A stretch of 64,000 bases of DNA from Cerrena zonata (GCA_038087015.1 JASBNA010000031.1:1-64000); one strand, 5' to 3'; shown: positions 37,598 to 51,418, numbered from the stretch's first letter. The notes: generated from the sequence alone by a model not told the origin. Numbers and translations: made by a program.

Positions 37598-39346
37598 TCA
37601 GTATGATATCGAGTCGTTCTTGTCACTGAAATCAATGTCGACCTTCCGCTCTTTGAGCTTCGGAAACTCAATAGGGTTCACTTTGGCTCTAATCCGAAGC
37701 TTTCGAAAGGCGTGAAACATTTCCTGGGAAAGAGTATCATCAAGACACTTAACCATATCAGAGAATAGTCTTATCTCTTCTTCTGATGGATTTAGACCCA
37801 GATAGATGCACAAAGAAGCTAGAAATTGAAGCATCAGCACCAAGTATACCCAGAAGTGTATTTAGAATCTACATACATACAACAATGTCCAGATAATTTA
37901 GCCACTCTCCCAATATCACAGTGACCTCTTCAAGAGACTGACTACAGTGCTCTAGCAGCTCTGTGATATCCCGGAGTGAGGACCTGATACCAGGAGGATA
38001 TTTAAGTATAAGATGTCTCAGGTGAGAGACAAAGGGACGGGCTTTGATGAAGGTTTTCAGGAGTGCAGATAGATTGTGTTGAAGCGGTAATGCCAAGGTC
38101 TGCAAAGAGCACTTCGAACGATTGAATTGCAAGTGTGGGAGATCACGACCACTGAGGGTGTTATCATTATCCAGAAGCCATGTGATAGCCACAATAGACA
38201 GAGATCGGAATGAGGTAAGGAACCGGCACAGTTGATTGACATCTCTAGTCTTGCAAGCGTGAAGCCACAAGGTTTGTAATGAGGTGGCAGATGATGGGAA
38301 CCTATACAGGGATGGATGCACTTTTGCCAAGTTCAGGGATGATATGCTGCATACTTTTAGGCTAGGCATGTGGTATGAGCTGAGGATAGTTATCTGTGAT
38401 GGCTTCAGGCTGTCATTGGTTATACGGAGGAATTTGATATATGGAAGCAAGAAGGGTTTCCGCTGTACAGCAGCCCGAAAACTAGTAAGTTCAAGATCTG
38501 TACCTCTGAGAGAGACGGTTTTTCCGATATCGATAGCGTAGAAGAGATGCATTTGTGCACGAGGTACCCATGCTCGGCAGACTCGGGCACAACGCGCAAG
38601 AGACCTCACAAGACACCTCCAATGCGCAAAGTGTCTCAAACCGCCAAAGTGAGGTTCCCCGGCAACGTAATCAATGATACGTTCATAGATCTCTGTGGGA
38701 AATCTTGAAGAACGTGCCACATCCTGTCGCCTAGACCACATAACAATTGGCAAACAGACGAATAGGATATTCTGGACATGCAAGGGTATAGCACACCTAT
38801 CGCCAGTGGTCGTTTCGACCATCGAGACACTGTCTTCTCTTCGTCTCTTGGTCTGCCTCCAGGATCAAAGTATCAGCATCGTTGCGGGTAACACAGGGTA
38901 GTACACACCTATCGTAGACTGTAACCGCACTGTCCGAAGCATCAAGGATGCTATTATATTTTCCCTTATTGAAGTCGCTCACAACCAGAGCCAAGGAATC
39001 GTCGGTGTTCGGCTCAATCCGCTGGATACAAGGAATATGGTTGCAGGCGGTCCCTTCAGCGTGTGGGGAGGCAAGAGGGTTACTATCGATCGCTGTACAC
39101 CAAGACTCTGGTGTCCCCGGTTCATCACCGTCCGTAGAACCTTCATTGTCCCTAGCCAGTCAGAAAATTGAATACAAAGCATCTGAAGAGATTGAACAGC
39201 GAGACGTACCAGAAAGTAGCAACTGAATTCTCCATCTCGATGTCCACAGAACCGAGACAGCTGGGATCCTGTTTAGATCATCACAAGTCATGAGTTGACC
39301 AAGATAGAGAACAAGAATGAAGACATACCAGAGTGAGGGTGTCCAT
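37598..39346 (-). CDS. F-box/leucine-rich protein, copy F4, intact
   Basis: Exons: 39346-39329 (MDTLTL), 39268-39210, 39151-38909, 38856-38797, 38730-37877 and 37818-37598; 484 residues with ATG, stop and phases intact. The F-box is SSRFPTEIYERIIDYVA and LARCARVCRAWVPRAQMHLF. It is closest to F5 and F3: it shares TACKT.DVNQLCRFLTSFRS-type leucine-rich segments, and its C-terminal exon begins SSLCIYLGLNP and contains SEEEIRLFSDMVKCLDD, a variant shared only with F5. The 854-nt exon 5 has no internal intron. The product is expected in an SCF complex in nucleus or cytosol. No defect seen. Confidence 0.87.
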
Positions 39347-42300
39347 TATAATTGAGGGGTGCGTGTCAATGGGAAGGAGAGGAGGGAATCGATGGGCAAG
39401 CGGGGGATACTAATACGCAGAGCGTTTCTATGCTTGTATATGTCACTAGCATGTGGTCTTCCTCATAATTGTGAGCAGGCGGTGTGCGCGTCCAATATCT
39501 CTTCCGCTCCAAAGTCACAGATGGCAATGCCTCGGTCTTCAGTACAGCTTCCCTACTGCTAGCGGAGAAAGAGGGTACAAGACTTTGAGAACGAGCGAGC
39601 ATATTTCCGGGTGTTCTTCCCCGGCACGAGAGAACATACGATGACCAAATACATAGCGTTGAGACTATACGACCCACCACAATGCTCTCGACACCCACTG
39701 TGACTAGGACTTGGACTTCCCAAGCACCACGAGCAACTTTAGGTTTCTAATAGGTTCGTCGAAGCTCGATTGCCTCGTACCGGCCAGTACGGAACATGTG
39801 TGATTGCTGACAGGTACAGCCTGCATATATACCAACCAACCCGGTTCCAAAGACCCTTATAGAACCTTATAGAAACGGAGGACGGAGTGGGATGAGCTAT
39901 CATTTCGATCTTCGAAAACCGGAAACAGACAATACTCATTGGATGACATACAAATGATAATATCACAGCAATGCGGTATATGACACAGGTCAGGGACATT
40001 CATCACAGAGTCTCCCAACGGGATCGTTTGCTCGCTCATTCACATTTGAAACCCGAGCCGGCTTGCATCGATATCTGGATTGATTGACTCGTGTAGTATT
40101 CAAGGGTGAACAGGACCGGACGTCTGCATACGATGAGCCAGAGACCAATCTTAAACGACCCGCATATACTCGCATATCTCGTGGTGGAGGTACACGGCGA
40201 GTCGTCTTTCAAGAGAGATTACCAGTGCAAGATCTGGTATATTTACGACGAGACTTTGCCGACGTCGATGTGGAAGGAGAGTATAAGTAACACGGTATCC
40301 TCGAAGCCTTCAAATTTCGATCGATTTGATCGGAAGGAATTCAGGAATTACCACTTACCAATCACACACCTTTTACTATCTCCCGCTATCCTCATCTCTC
40401 ATGCACTCGTACTCATTGTACTGTTATTGTTTCCCTCTCATAAACCCGTTATGTAAAGTGTTGTGTACGAAGATGAGTCCACATAGGAGGCACACGACTT
40501 CATTAGATATTCCGAGGATGCGTATGGGAGAGGAAAAGAAAGGTGGCAAGTGAAGTCGGGGTAGTCGTATATCGATTAACCAGGATGTACTCGTCAAAAG
40601 AAATAGACGAAAGATGCATGAAGTAATCCATGCCTCATAGTCGGTTGGACATGATGCAGAAAACAGCAGCTCGAAGATAGAACGCTGACAATAGCGAGGT
40701 CAATCGAGGGTTTTGTCGACGCGCGTATACAGAGGCTTTGTGTACCTATATTCAAGCTGTTAGGAAGTGGGAGGATACTTTTTACGGGCTCCTATCGGGT
40801 CAGTGCAGGGCTCGGAATTGAAGCCTTTCAGGTCAGCGCCATTTCGATCGAGGGAAGCATTCTCACCTCTAGAAGAATGTTGTTTCTGAGCACATCACAG
40901 ACTACCAAACGATCAAGCAGTGGAAAATAGACGTTTTCATTTGCGCATGAAGGTCTTTCGTCGAATCACTAGTTACATTGTCAATAGAAGCACGGAGGGA
41001 GACGACAGTGCCAATTGCAGATCAGTTGACGATCGAGACATTAGCTGTCGTCAAAGTAGGTAGGATTCCAGAGGGAGGTTGTTCCAGGGAAGGGGGTGGG
41101 TATTTTCTCCTTGCGGCAATCACAGAATCCATGTTGAAGCGGAGGGAGGACGTTGGAAGTGGCCAGAGTATAGAACGAGATAGCAAAAGGATAGCCTTTG
41201 CATATGCGGAGTGGGGACGCCCTAGCTTCAGGTCCTGTAAGTATCATCGTATGCTCGATGTATCATATATCAGAGCTGGCTTGGGAAGACTTCGAGTAGA
41301 GGGTCGAAAAGTTGATAGCAGTCGAGAGCGAGAGTGAGGGTGAGACTTGGAGATATCCGGAGCTCGACACGTGGCATATTTGATCGGCTACTTCCTATTG
41401 GCCAGCGTGTTTGCTTGATAGCTGCCATCTGCCCTCGTACTCTCTCCCAGTCTTCACAGGTCTCTTGCCCCCACCTTTTCTAGTACAGCTGGAGCATACA
41501 TCAGACTACCTCGTCTTGAAAACCATATACGTCATGGTTACTACTCCATGTCTCCACCCAACACCGTTTGTCTGTTCAGACCTCTCAGAGCCCATCCTTC
41601 GTCTAGAGTTGACCTTTTGACAAGCATGCATGTTCATCTTCACGATACAAGATTCCTGGACAGCTCATACGTACTTGCGGACACGAGTCATCTAGGGTTC
41701 TCGCTCTAAACACATCTCGACCATTTGCCTCATGCTCTCAAACTCTGGTATGTCATCCTTCTTCCGATTGTGATTCTCATTCTCCACTATACAGTATTCA
41801 CCTCCGGTCTCGCATCTTAGAAACCACTCCTAACGACATGACTCTATCTATACAGTATCCCCCTTCTTCTCTCTTTTCAAGTCGACCGCAGCATATCACT
41901 TTCTCCGGACGTCCACTTCTCAGGGTCATCGTTGTGGTTGCGGCAGCCTGCTCTAGTGAACTCTTTCCCCTTGTAACCTCTACTTTGTCTCGATTTTCTC
42001 CTCCAAAGACACTACCCCGAACCGCTATACCACATTATGGCAAAATCTCGCATCTTCTTCGACGCCGCCTAGCATCCCTAGTACCAATCAATGTATAACT
42101 TCCGTCTCCAGTCCTACACGAACTACTCAATCGCCGTACCTCTCGCTCACTGGCTGTCTTCATCCCCACCGCGATCACTCACCCATCACGTACTTTGATC
42201 GTCCAGCGAAAAACGATCTCGATGGAAACCAATGTGAAGACCGGAGTACTGCGAAGAGTTAAGGGAAGATAGTACGACAGAGGACTTTTCTGTGAGTACG

Positions 42301-43736
42301 ACCAATGTTTACTTTCTCTCACACGTCGTAGAAGCGCGTGTTACTTTTAACTTCTCTCGTCGGTTCTCAACAACGTTACGAAGGCAGCCGCAGTGCAGTT
42401 GCAAGTGTCGGAACGACCGAGGTAAAGATGACATTGTCCGGGCCTCCGCTCGTAAGTCAGCTCATCACTCACTCTCTTATTCCGTCAGGTATACCGAGAA
42501 CCTGATCTTCGTACGGTCCGTCTATGGAAGACATCAAATTCAACCAGACACTACGACGAGGATTACCTCTCCCATCTACGCTCTTGTTTACATGTTCGAC
42601 CTTACTCTAGCCCTTATCGAATGGTATCGTTTGTTTCTAACCGATAGTGTTCTCGGTCGCATATAACCACTCCTCGATTCTAGAAGACCGCATCCTCAAT
42701 GGTTTTGTTTGTTGACTTTGTCAACATCTTGAGAGATCCGACTCATCCACACGCACCTTCGCCTATCAGCGCGATACCAGTCTGCGCTGTCATTTTGATT
42801 TTGCCTCGAAACCCGAACCTGCGTCTCCACTCCGTGCCCCCAATGAACATCCATGCTTCTTTAAGAAACAAAGATTTCTGCATGTATGCAACCTACCAAA
42901 CGGAGAATAGATCTCATTCATTGCTCATACGATATCTTGTTCGACGACACTTGTCGATTTATGCGTCTCTACGTAACATGGTGCATCGATGGAGTCGGAC
43001 GTTAGCAAGCCAAACAAAGGAGCATATGTACCTGTTCTCACTATCGAAATCCGTCTACATTGGCCACCCGCAAGAAGGGTTATCGACCCGGGATCCCTTG
43101 TATTTACGAGAATGTAGCCCGGTAAGCTCCATCGACCTATCACTCCTGTTCTATGAATGTCTCGAATCCTTCATCTGCTAGGTCCGTGAATCGTCGTTCC
43201 TACAGTCGTGCGTTCTAGCCGTGCTCTACCACCCTGTGGGCTTCTGGATGTCCGTCACTCCATCCAAGTCGGCCAGCTTACATATCAACACCCTCATTCA
43301 AGTGTGATCATTCTGCGATCGCGACGTATGGTTTCCAAGGGTATATTCCTCTTTCCCCAACCGCCGATCTAAACATTTGTTTTCTGTCTTTAACATGATC
43401 CCTTATCAACTTCTCGATGTTGTAGGACTTTGTGTGAAATATAGTAATAAATATATCTCTTTAGCAAAAACACAGGGAATGAAAGGTTGGAGTGGGGATA
43501 AAAATACAAACACGACATAAAATGAGGAGGTAGTGAAGGGGAAATCAGTCTGCAGGTATAGCGAAAATCCTCGGTGGTGGGGGGTAGGTGCAATATGAAG
43601 AAATCAGAAAGGAATCAAGTTGGACATAGTCAACCGTGTATTTGAGCAAATCCAAACAGACTTTGACAGCTATACATCCATAAATCCGGATTCATAAATT
43701 CAAAATGCCACTCAAGGTACAAAGGTTACTTACATG
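39347..43736. repeat. Inter-unit region F4-F5, repeated decayed DNA
   Basis: No intact gene. A minus-strand frame at 39698-39366 is the counterpart of the conserved upstream frame of F3. The CACGTG/ATTGG block is at 41368-41403. On the minus strand, 41132-41022 reads MDSVIAARRKYPPPSLEQPP and stops after 36 residues; its relatives near 24264, 34180 and 47292 have lost the ATG or gained stops. Confidence 0.45.
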
Positions 43737-45503
43737 TCAGTATGATATCGAGTCGTCCTTGTCACTGAAATCAATGTCAACCTTCCGCTCTTTGAGTTTC
43801 GGAAACTCAATAGGGTTCACTCTGGCTCTAATCCGAAGCTTTCGAAAGGCGCGAAACATTTCCTGGGAAAGAGTATCATCAAGACACTTAACCATATCAG
43901 AGAATAGTCTTATCTCTTCTTCTGATGCATTTAGACCCAGATGGGTGCACAAAGAAGCTAGAAATTGAAGCATCAGCACCAAGTATACCCAGAAGTGTAT
44001 CTAGAATCTACATACATACAACAATTTCCAGATAATTTAGCCAAGATCCCAATATCACAGTGACCTCTTCAAGAGACTGGCTACAGTGCTCTAGGAGCTC
44101 TGTGATATCCTGGAGTGAGGACCTGATACCAGGAGGATATGCAAGTATAAGATGTCTCAGGTGAGAGACAAAGGGGCGGGCTTTGATGAAGGTTTTCAGG
44201 AGTGCAGGTAGATTGCGTCCAAGTGTTAATGCCAAGGTCTGCAGAGAGCACTTCGAACGATTGAATTGTAAGTGTGGGAGATCACGACCACCAAAAGTCG
44301 GAGCCTTCTTTCTCCGAAGCCTCTTTCTCTGACTCCATGTGACAACCACTATAGCCAGAGATCGGAATGAGGTAAGGAACCGGCACAGTTGATTGGCATC
44401 TCCGGTCAGGCAAAAATCAAGCCACAAGATCTGTAATGAGGTGGCGGATGATGGGAACCTATACAGGGATGGATGCACTTCTGCCAAGTTCAGGGATGAT
44501 ATGCTGCATGCTTTTAGGCTAGGCATGTGGTATGAGCTGAGGATAGTTATCTGTGATGACTTCAGGCTGTCATTGGCTATACAGAGGAGTTTGATATATG
44601 GAAGCAAGAAGGGTTTCCGCTGTACAGCAGCCCGAAAACTAGTAAGTTCAAGATGTGTATCTCTGAGAGAGGGGGTTTTGCTGAGATCGATAGCGTAGAA
44701 GAGATGCATTTGTGCACGAGGTACCCATGCTCGACAGACTAGGGCACAACGTGCAAGAAACCTCACAAGAGGCCACCAACGCCCAAAGTGTCTCAAACCG
44801 CCAAAGTGAGGTTCCCCGGCAACGTAATCAATGATAAGTTCGTAGATCTCTGTGGGAAATCTTGAGGAGCATTCCACATCCGGTCCCCTAGAGCGCATAA
44901 CAATTGGCAAACAGATGAACGAGATATTCTGGACATGTAAGGGTATACCGCACCTATCGCCAGTGGTCATTTCAACCTTCGAAACACCGTTTTCTCTTCG
45001 TCTCTGGGCTTGCCTCAAATATCATTGTGTCAGCATCATTGCGGGTAACATAGGATAGTACACACCTATTGTAGACTGTAATCGCACTGTCTGAAGCATC
45101 AAGGATGCTGTTATATTTTTGCTTATGGGAGTCGCTCAAAACCAGAGCCAAGGAGTCGTCCGGGTTTGGCTTAATCTGCTGGATACAAGGAATATTATTG
45201 CAGGCGGTCCCTTCAACATATGGGGAGACAACAGGCTCATTGTCGATCGTTGTACACCGAGACTCTGGCGTCCCTGGTTCATCAACATTCGTAGAACCTT
45301 CATCGTTCCTAGCCAGCCATAACGATAATTACAAAGCCTCTTAAGAGATTGAATAGCGAGACGTACCAGCAAGTGGCGACCGAATTCTCCATATCGATGT
45401 CTCCAGAACCGAGAGAGGTGAGATCCTGTTTAGAACACTGCAAGTTATGAGTTGGCCAAGATGGCGAACAAGAAGCAAGACATACAAGAGAGTGTGTGAC
45501 CAT
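43737..45503 (-). CDS. F-box/leucine-rich protein, copy F5, intact
   Basis: Exons: 45503-45486 (MVTHSL), 45425-45367, 45308-45066, 45013-44954, 44887-44016 and 43957-43737; 490 residues, the longest copy, fully in phase. The F-box is SSRFPTEIYELIIDYVA and LARCALVCRAWVPRAQ; its second Cys-Ala-Arg is CAL, a small change at the SKP1-facing helix. Exon 5 carries a lysine/arginine-rich insertion (SQRKRLRRKKAPTF, about 44290-44335) in place of the LLDNDNTL loop of F3 and F4. This may be a nuclear localisation signal or simply loop diversification. The C-terminal exon is nearly identical to that of F4, so F4 and F5 are recent duplicates with a diverging surface loop. Confidence 0.87.
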
Positions 45504-48500
45504 TACAACTCGGGGGTGTGCTTATATGAAGGAGAGGAAGGGGTCGATGGGCAAGCAACAGATACTAATATGCAGAGCGACATGCGGTCTTCCTCATAAC
45601 TGTGGGCAGGCGGTGCATGCCCAACAACATCTCTCCCATTCCAAGTTACAATTGGAAATGCCTCGGTTTTAGCTTTCAGTACAGCCCCCCTACTACTGGC
45701 GGAGAAAGAGGGTACAAGACTTTAACAACGAGCGGTAGATCATGATCATATTTCTCTAGACGCGTTTGACGGGTATTCTTCCTCGGCACGAGAGCATATA
45801 CGAGGTCCAAATCCATGGTGTTAGAACTATACAAATAGGCTCGAGCTTGATTGCTTCGTACCGGCCAGTATGGAACATGTGTAATCGCTGACAGACACAG
45901 CCAGCATATAGACCAACCAACCCGGTGCCAAAGATCCTCATTAAAACGGAGGACAGAGCGGGATGAGCCGTCTTTTCGATCTTCGAAAACCGAAAACAGA
46001 CAATACTCATTAGATGACAGACGAATGATAATATCACAGCAATGCGGTATATGACACAGGTCAGGCACATTCGTCACAGAGTCTCCCAATGGAGTGGTTT
46101 GTTAGCTTGAAGAATACATCGTTCACGCTCAAAACCCGAGGCAGCCTGCATCGATATCTGGATTGATTGACTCGTGTAGTATTCAAGGGAGAACAGGATC
46201 GGACGTCTGCATACAACAGGCTAGAGACCAATCTTGAACGACCCGCATATACTCGCATATCTCGTGGAGGTTCGCAACCACTCGTCTTTCGGGAGAGCTT
46301 ACCAACCTTTCTTGACTCGTTCAATTGTCATATGTCGTCCGTGCTTCAAAATGTTTGATGAAGGAGGCTACAAGCCTCAAATTACTGGTTCAGCCGATGG
46401 CTCAAAGCCTGATAATTTTGCAACGAGACGCTATAGGCGTAGATGTGGAAGGAGAGTATAAAGAATATGATATCCGAGGCTCCTCAAAACATTTAAATTC
46501 AATCGACTTGACCGAGGAGATTTGAGAATATCCACTCACCAATAGTACATATAGTATAATCTCCTGCCGTCCTCAGCTCTCGTGCACTCGTTCTTCTTGT
46601 ACCTTTATTGGTTCCCTCTAGTAGACCCATCGTGTCAAGTCTTGTATACGAAGATTAGTACACGCAGAAGGCACACGAAGAGATTCTGATGATGTGTATG
46701 GGAAAGGAGAGGACAGTGGCAGGTGAAATCGGGATACCTGTACGTCAATTTCCGGGATTTGTTCATCAGTACTTGAAGAAATAGGTGCAAAACAATCCAT
46801 ACCTCATAGCCAGTTGGATATGATGCAGAAAGCAGCAGATCGAAGATAGAACACTGGCAAGACTCGGAGCGACATCAATCGAAAATTCTGCTGAAGCGAG
46901 TATGAAGAGGTTTCATGTACCTAGATTCGAGTCGCTAGGGAGTGGGAAGTATACCTTTTACGAGTTCCTATCGGTCAATGAAAAACTCGAAATTGAGGAC
47001 TTTCAAGTCAACTCGAGGGGATGCGTTGAATGTTCTCACCTCTACAGAAATGCCGTTTCCGAGCACATGGCAGCCTACCAAGCAGCTAGGCAGGGGTACA
47101 CAGACATTTGAATTTGCGTATGAAGGTCATTTGCCCGGTCACTAGCCCGATTGTGAATAAGTAGAAGAATTGAGGGAGATGACAGTACCTTGTGCAGATC
47201 TGTTGAGGATCGGCTCGGATGGAGACATAGGTCTCCACAGAAACGTTGTTCGAGAGAATGGGGATTTTCCCCTCGCAGAGACCACAGAATCTATGGTGAG
47301 GCGGAATGAGGACGTTGGAAGCCAGAGCATAGAACGACCTAGCAAGGTAGTCCGAGAATATCTCTTGTGTAAGCGGAGGTGAGACACCCGAGCTTCAGAT
47401 TGAAGTCTTATCTCATAGTATGTCCGACGTATCGGAGCTGGTCTGGGAAGAGTCTGAGTGGAGGACCGAAAGTCGATACATAGTAGTCGAGAGCGAGAGA
47501 GTTGGAGCCGGGAAAGACGGAGCTCGACACGTGGCATATTTGATCGGCTACTTCCTATTGGCTGGCGAGTGTGCTTGGTTTCCGAATATGTCTCCGTCCA
47601 TGTCCTCCGAGTCCCTAGTGTCTTTCTCCTCGAGCCATCTGCTCCCTCTGAGTCTTCCTAGATCCCTTGCCATTGCCCTCATCTCACAAGACTACCTCGC
47701 TCTACTTGTATGTATACATCATGGTGACTATGCCATGTCTCCGCCCAACGCCTTTGTCCGTCCAGACCTCTCAGAGTCGGTCATCCGTGTTGTCTTCCCT
47801 GATTCTCTGAGGCAACAGACATGCTCGCGCTCGTCAACATTTGGTCCTTCATCTTCCTTAGTGCTGGAATCCGGAACCTAGAGTCGACTTTTCATCCTCC
47901 ACAGCTTTGACGATGCCTCGCTTGATGGCATTTCTCGACTCGAACTCCCATAACACCCCACATGTACTTGCAGACACAAGTTGCTCAATATTCTCATTCC
48001 AAAGACAGACATTTCGAGCCTTTGGTTCATGCTCAAGGTCCGGTATGTTATCCTCCTTCTGATTATAACACTCATTCTCGAGCGCACCGGATTCACCTCC
48101 GCTCTCGCATATTAGATTCCACTTCTAGCCCTCTACCCAACGACATAATCCTCTCTATTCAGAATTCGCCGTCCATTCTCTGTTCCAGTCAGCCAAACCA
48201 CGTCAGTTCGTCTGGAAACCCCAGCTTAGTGTCGCCACTTCATCCCTCGAAGACTTCTCTCGCTAACTCCTGTCCTATTGCAATGTACATTTCACTTCTC
48301 CAAAGAAACCATCTCGATCTACTCTACTATGACGAAATCTCGCATCTTCTCCGACGCTACTTAGTGTTCCCGGTAATCAGTTTACAACAAAACTCTCGTT
48401 TTCCACCCTACATGAATTACTCAAACAACCACGGCCCTCTCGGAGACATTTGTCATCCAGGTGTCGCGACCAATCACACATCAAGTACTCTGATCGTCTG

Positions 48501-49672
48501 GCAAAGAACGATCTCGATCGAAACCGATGCAAGGACCAGAGACTCAAGGTTGAAGGATAACGGAACGGAGACTTCTTTCAATGAGTAGGATGATTATTGC
48601 TCTCTCTGGTCTTTCCTAGTACGTCGTGACCTCCTAGTTGTGTCATTTTAGCTAATCTCGTCTATTATCAACAACACTACGAAGATAGCCACAATCACGG
48701 TACACCCGTTCGCTACGTCTGTCGAAACGATCGAGGTAGGGATGATATTACCCAAGCCCCCACTCGTAAGTCATTTTGTGCAATCATTATTCACCTTTTA
48801 TTTCGTCGAAGCATGCTACAACTCCAACCTTCCTCATACGGTCCGTTCGTGCAAGATATCAAATTGAACTAGATACTATAGCCAGTATTACCTCTCCCAT
48901 CTACGCTCCTGTTTACATGCCCGACTTTATTCAAATGGCGTCTAGGCCTTATTAAGAATCGGATCTTTTGCTTCTGACAGATGGCGTTCTCGGTGGCGTA
49001 TACCCACTTACCCTCGACTTCTCGACTCCAAAAAAACTACCCTCGTTTGTATGTATCCTAGCTCAATAACTTTGTTGCATTTGCTGATTTAATCCATTCT
49101 CATCTGTTCTATTGATGTTTTGAATCCTCAGGCTACTGGGTCCATGAATTTTTATTTTTTGTGCTTCTCTACCCTTCTTGTCTGCTTGTGCTCTCGTACG
49201 GCTGTGCGTCCTAGCCTGCTCTACCACCCCTAAAATCACTTGCACCTTCCCTCATTCAAGTGTGATCGTTCTGCAATTGCAACATATGATTTTTGATGGC
49301 ATATTCCTCTTTCCCCAACTGCCAATCTGAACATTCATTTTCTGTCTTTGACATGATCATTCATGAACTTCTTGAATTTTTAGGACCTTTTGCAAAATAC
49401 AGTAATAAATAGATCTCTTTACTGAAAATGTGGGGAAAGGAAGGTTCCACAGGGGACAAACTACAACCATGACATAGAGTGAAAAGATAGTAAAGGCAAA
49501 ATCCATGGTAGTGGTAGTACAGTAGGCAATATGGAGAAAGTGAGAAAGAGTCAAGTTGGATGTAGTAAACCATGCTTTTGAGTTGACCCAAATGGATTTT
49601 GACAGCTATGCATCCATAAATCTGGATTAATTAATCTAAAATGCTACCTGGGGTATGAAAGTTACTTACATA
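45504..49672. repeat. Inter-unit region F5-F6, repeated decayed DNA
   Basis: No intact gene. Its first part (45504-46090) is nearly the same as the flank above F8 (59934-60335). The CACGTG/ATTGG block lies at 47528-47565. Plus-strand frames at 47420-48588 are long but are broken or altered in the matching DNA of other units, so I do not accept them as genes. Confidence 0.45.
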
Positions 49673-51218
49673 TTAGAATGATATTGAGTCCTCCTTGCCA
49701 CTGAAATCAACATCAACCTTCCGCTCATTGAGCTTCGGAAACACAATAGGTTTCATTTCGGCTCTAATTCGAAGCTTTCGAAAGGAACGAAACCTTTCCC
49801 CAGAAAGGATGTCATCGAGACACCGAACCATGTCAGCAAATAGATTGATGTATTTTTCTGGTACTTTTAAGTTCAGAGAGGGGTAGAAGGAAGCTGGAAA
49901 TCGAAGAATCAGTACCAGATATACTCAAAAATGTGTTTGCAATCTACATACATAAAGAATATAGGGGATGTTGCCCCCAATGTCCCCATATCACAGTGAC
50001 CTCTTCGAGAGACTCACAACAGTGCTCTAGCAGCTCTGTGATATCCTGGAATGAGATGAATGATATAAAGCCAGCTGTATATGCAACTATAAGATGTCTC
50101 AGGTGAGAGACAAAGGGACGGGCTTTGATGAAGGTTTTCAGGAGTGCAGGTAGATTGTGTTCAAGTGGTAATGCCAATGTCCGCAAAGAGCACTTCGAAC
50201 GATTGAAGTGTAAGTGTGGGAGATCACGGCCACCAAGGGCATTACCTTCACCCAGATTCCATGCAATAGTCACAATATACAGAGATCGGAATGAGGTAAG
50301 GAACCGGCATAGATGATTTACATCTCCAGTCTTGCAAGAATCAAGCCACAAGATCTGTAATGAGGTTGCAGATGACGGGAACCTATACAGGGATGGATGT
50401 ACTGTTGCCAAGTCCAGTGTAGATATGCTGCATTGTTTCAGGTTAGGCATGTGGTATGAACTGAGGATAGTTGTCTGTTGTGGACTTCCACTGTTGTGGG
50501 TCATATAGAGGAATTTGATATAGTGAAGCAAGAAGGGTTTCCGCCGTGCAGCATCCCAAAAACTAGTCATTTTCAAGGGTCCATCATCGACATCGAAGGT
50601 AGGTATGAGATTGATAGCGGAAAAAAGATGCATCTGTGCTCGAGGTGCCCATGCTCGACAGACTCGGGCACAACGCGCAAGATTGTTCCAGCTGTAAAAG
50701 TGATATTTCTCAGCGATGTAATCAATGATAGTTTCGTAGATTTCTGTTGGAAATCTTGAAGAGCATTCCGCATCCTGTACCCTGGGTCATTCAGAAGCAT
50801 CGCACAACGATTGGAAAATAGATGAGTGGGATATTCAGTACATGTAAGAGTATATCACACCTATCTCCAGTGGCTATCTCGACTTCCGAAACACCGTCTT
50901 GTCTGCGTCTCTTGGTTTGTCTCAAAGAATATGGTGTCAGCGTCATTGCAGGCAACACAGGATAGTACACACCTATCATAGACTGTAACTGCGCTGTCCG
51001 AAGCATCAAAGATGTTGTCAAATCTCCGCTTATCGGAGTCGCTTACAACCCGAGTCAAGGAGTCGTCCGGTTTCGGCCCAATCCACTGGATACAAGCCAT
51101 ATTATTGCGCGAGGTCTCTTCAGCATGTGAGGAGACTACAAAGTCCTTGGCGATCGCTGTTGACCAAGAATCTGACGTTCCTGGTTTATCAGCATACATG
51201 GATCCTCTATCAGAATTC
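49673..51218 (-). CDS. F-box/leucine-rich protein, copy F6, first exon damaged
   Basis: Exons 3-6 of the family plan are 51218-50973, 50920-50861, 50781-49952 and 49893-49673, all open and in phase. Exon 2 is also kept (51346-51288). The F-box is SSRFPTEIYETIIDYIA and LARCARVCRAWAPRAQMHLF, with APRA instead of VPRA. At the place of the start exon (about 51418-51401) the sequence reads CTG GAT TCT CTC TCT CTG: ATG is replaced by CTG, and the following donor GTATGT is replaced by ATTATT. Without a new promoter or start the protein would lack its normal beginning. The first ATG in frame is in exon 2 (VEMER). Possibly still expressed from that ATG. Confidence 0.65.
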
Positions 51219-51287
51219 CTAGGTGACCAGAAAGATAAATACAACGCCTCAGCCATGTCCTGAGAGAAAGTGACTCGTGAGACGTAC

Positions 51288-51418
51288 AAGGTAGTTTTTG
51301 CTGGACGCTCCATCTCGACGTCCACAGAAGCGAGGCAGCTGAGATCCTGATAAACACTGCAAGTCGTGGGCTGAAGACAGAATGGCATAGAAAAAATAAT
51401 CAGAGAGAGAATCCAGTA
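51288..51418 (-). pseudogene. Damaged 5' exons of F6
   Basis: Exon 2 (51346-51288) is intact, with acceptor TATCAG and donor GTACGT. The preceding 18-nt start exon (51418-51401) has lost both ATG and splice donor by substitution. Confidence 0.6.

Noticed and set aside
47420..48588. Long plus-strand frames between F5 and F6
   Set aside because: The same DNA in other units has stops and frameshifts, and no motif or splice pattern supports a protein.
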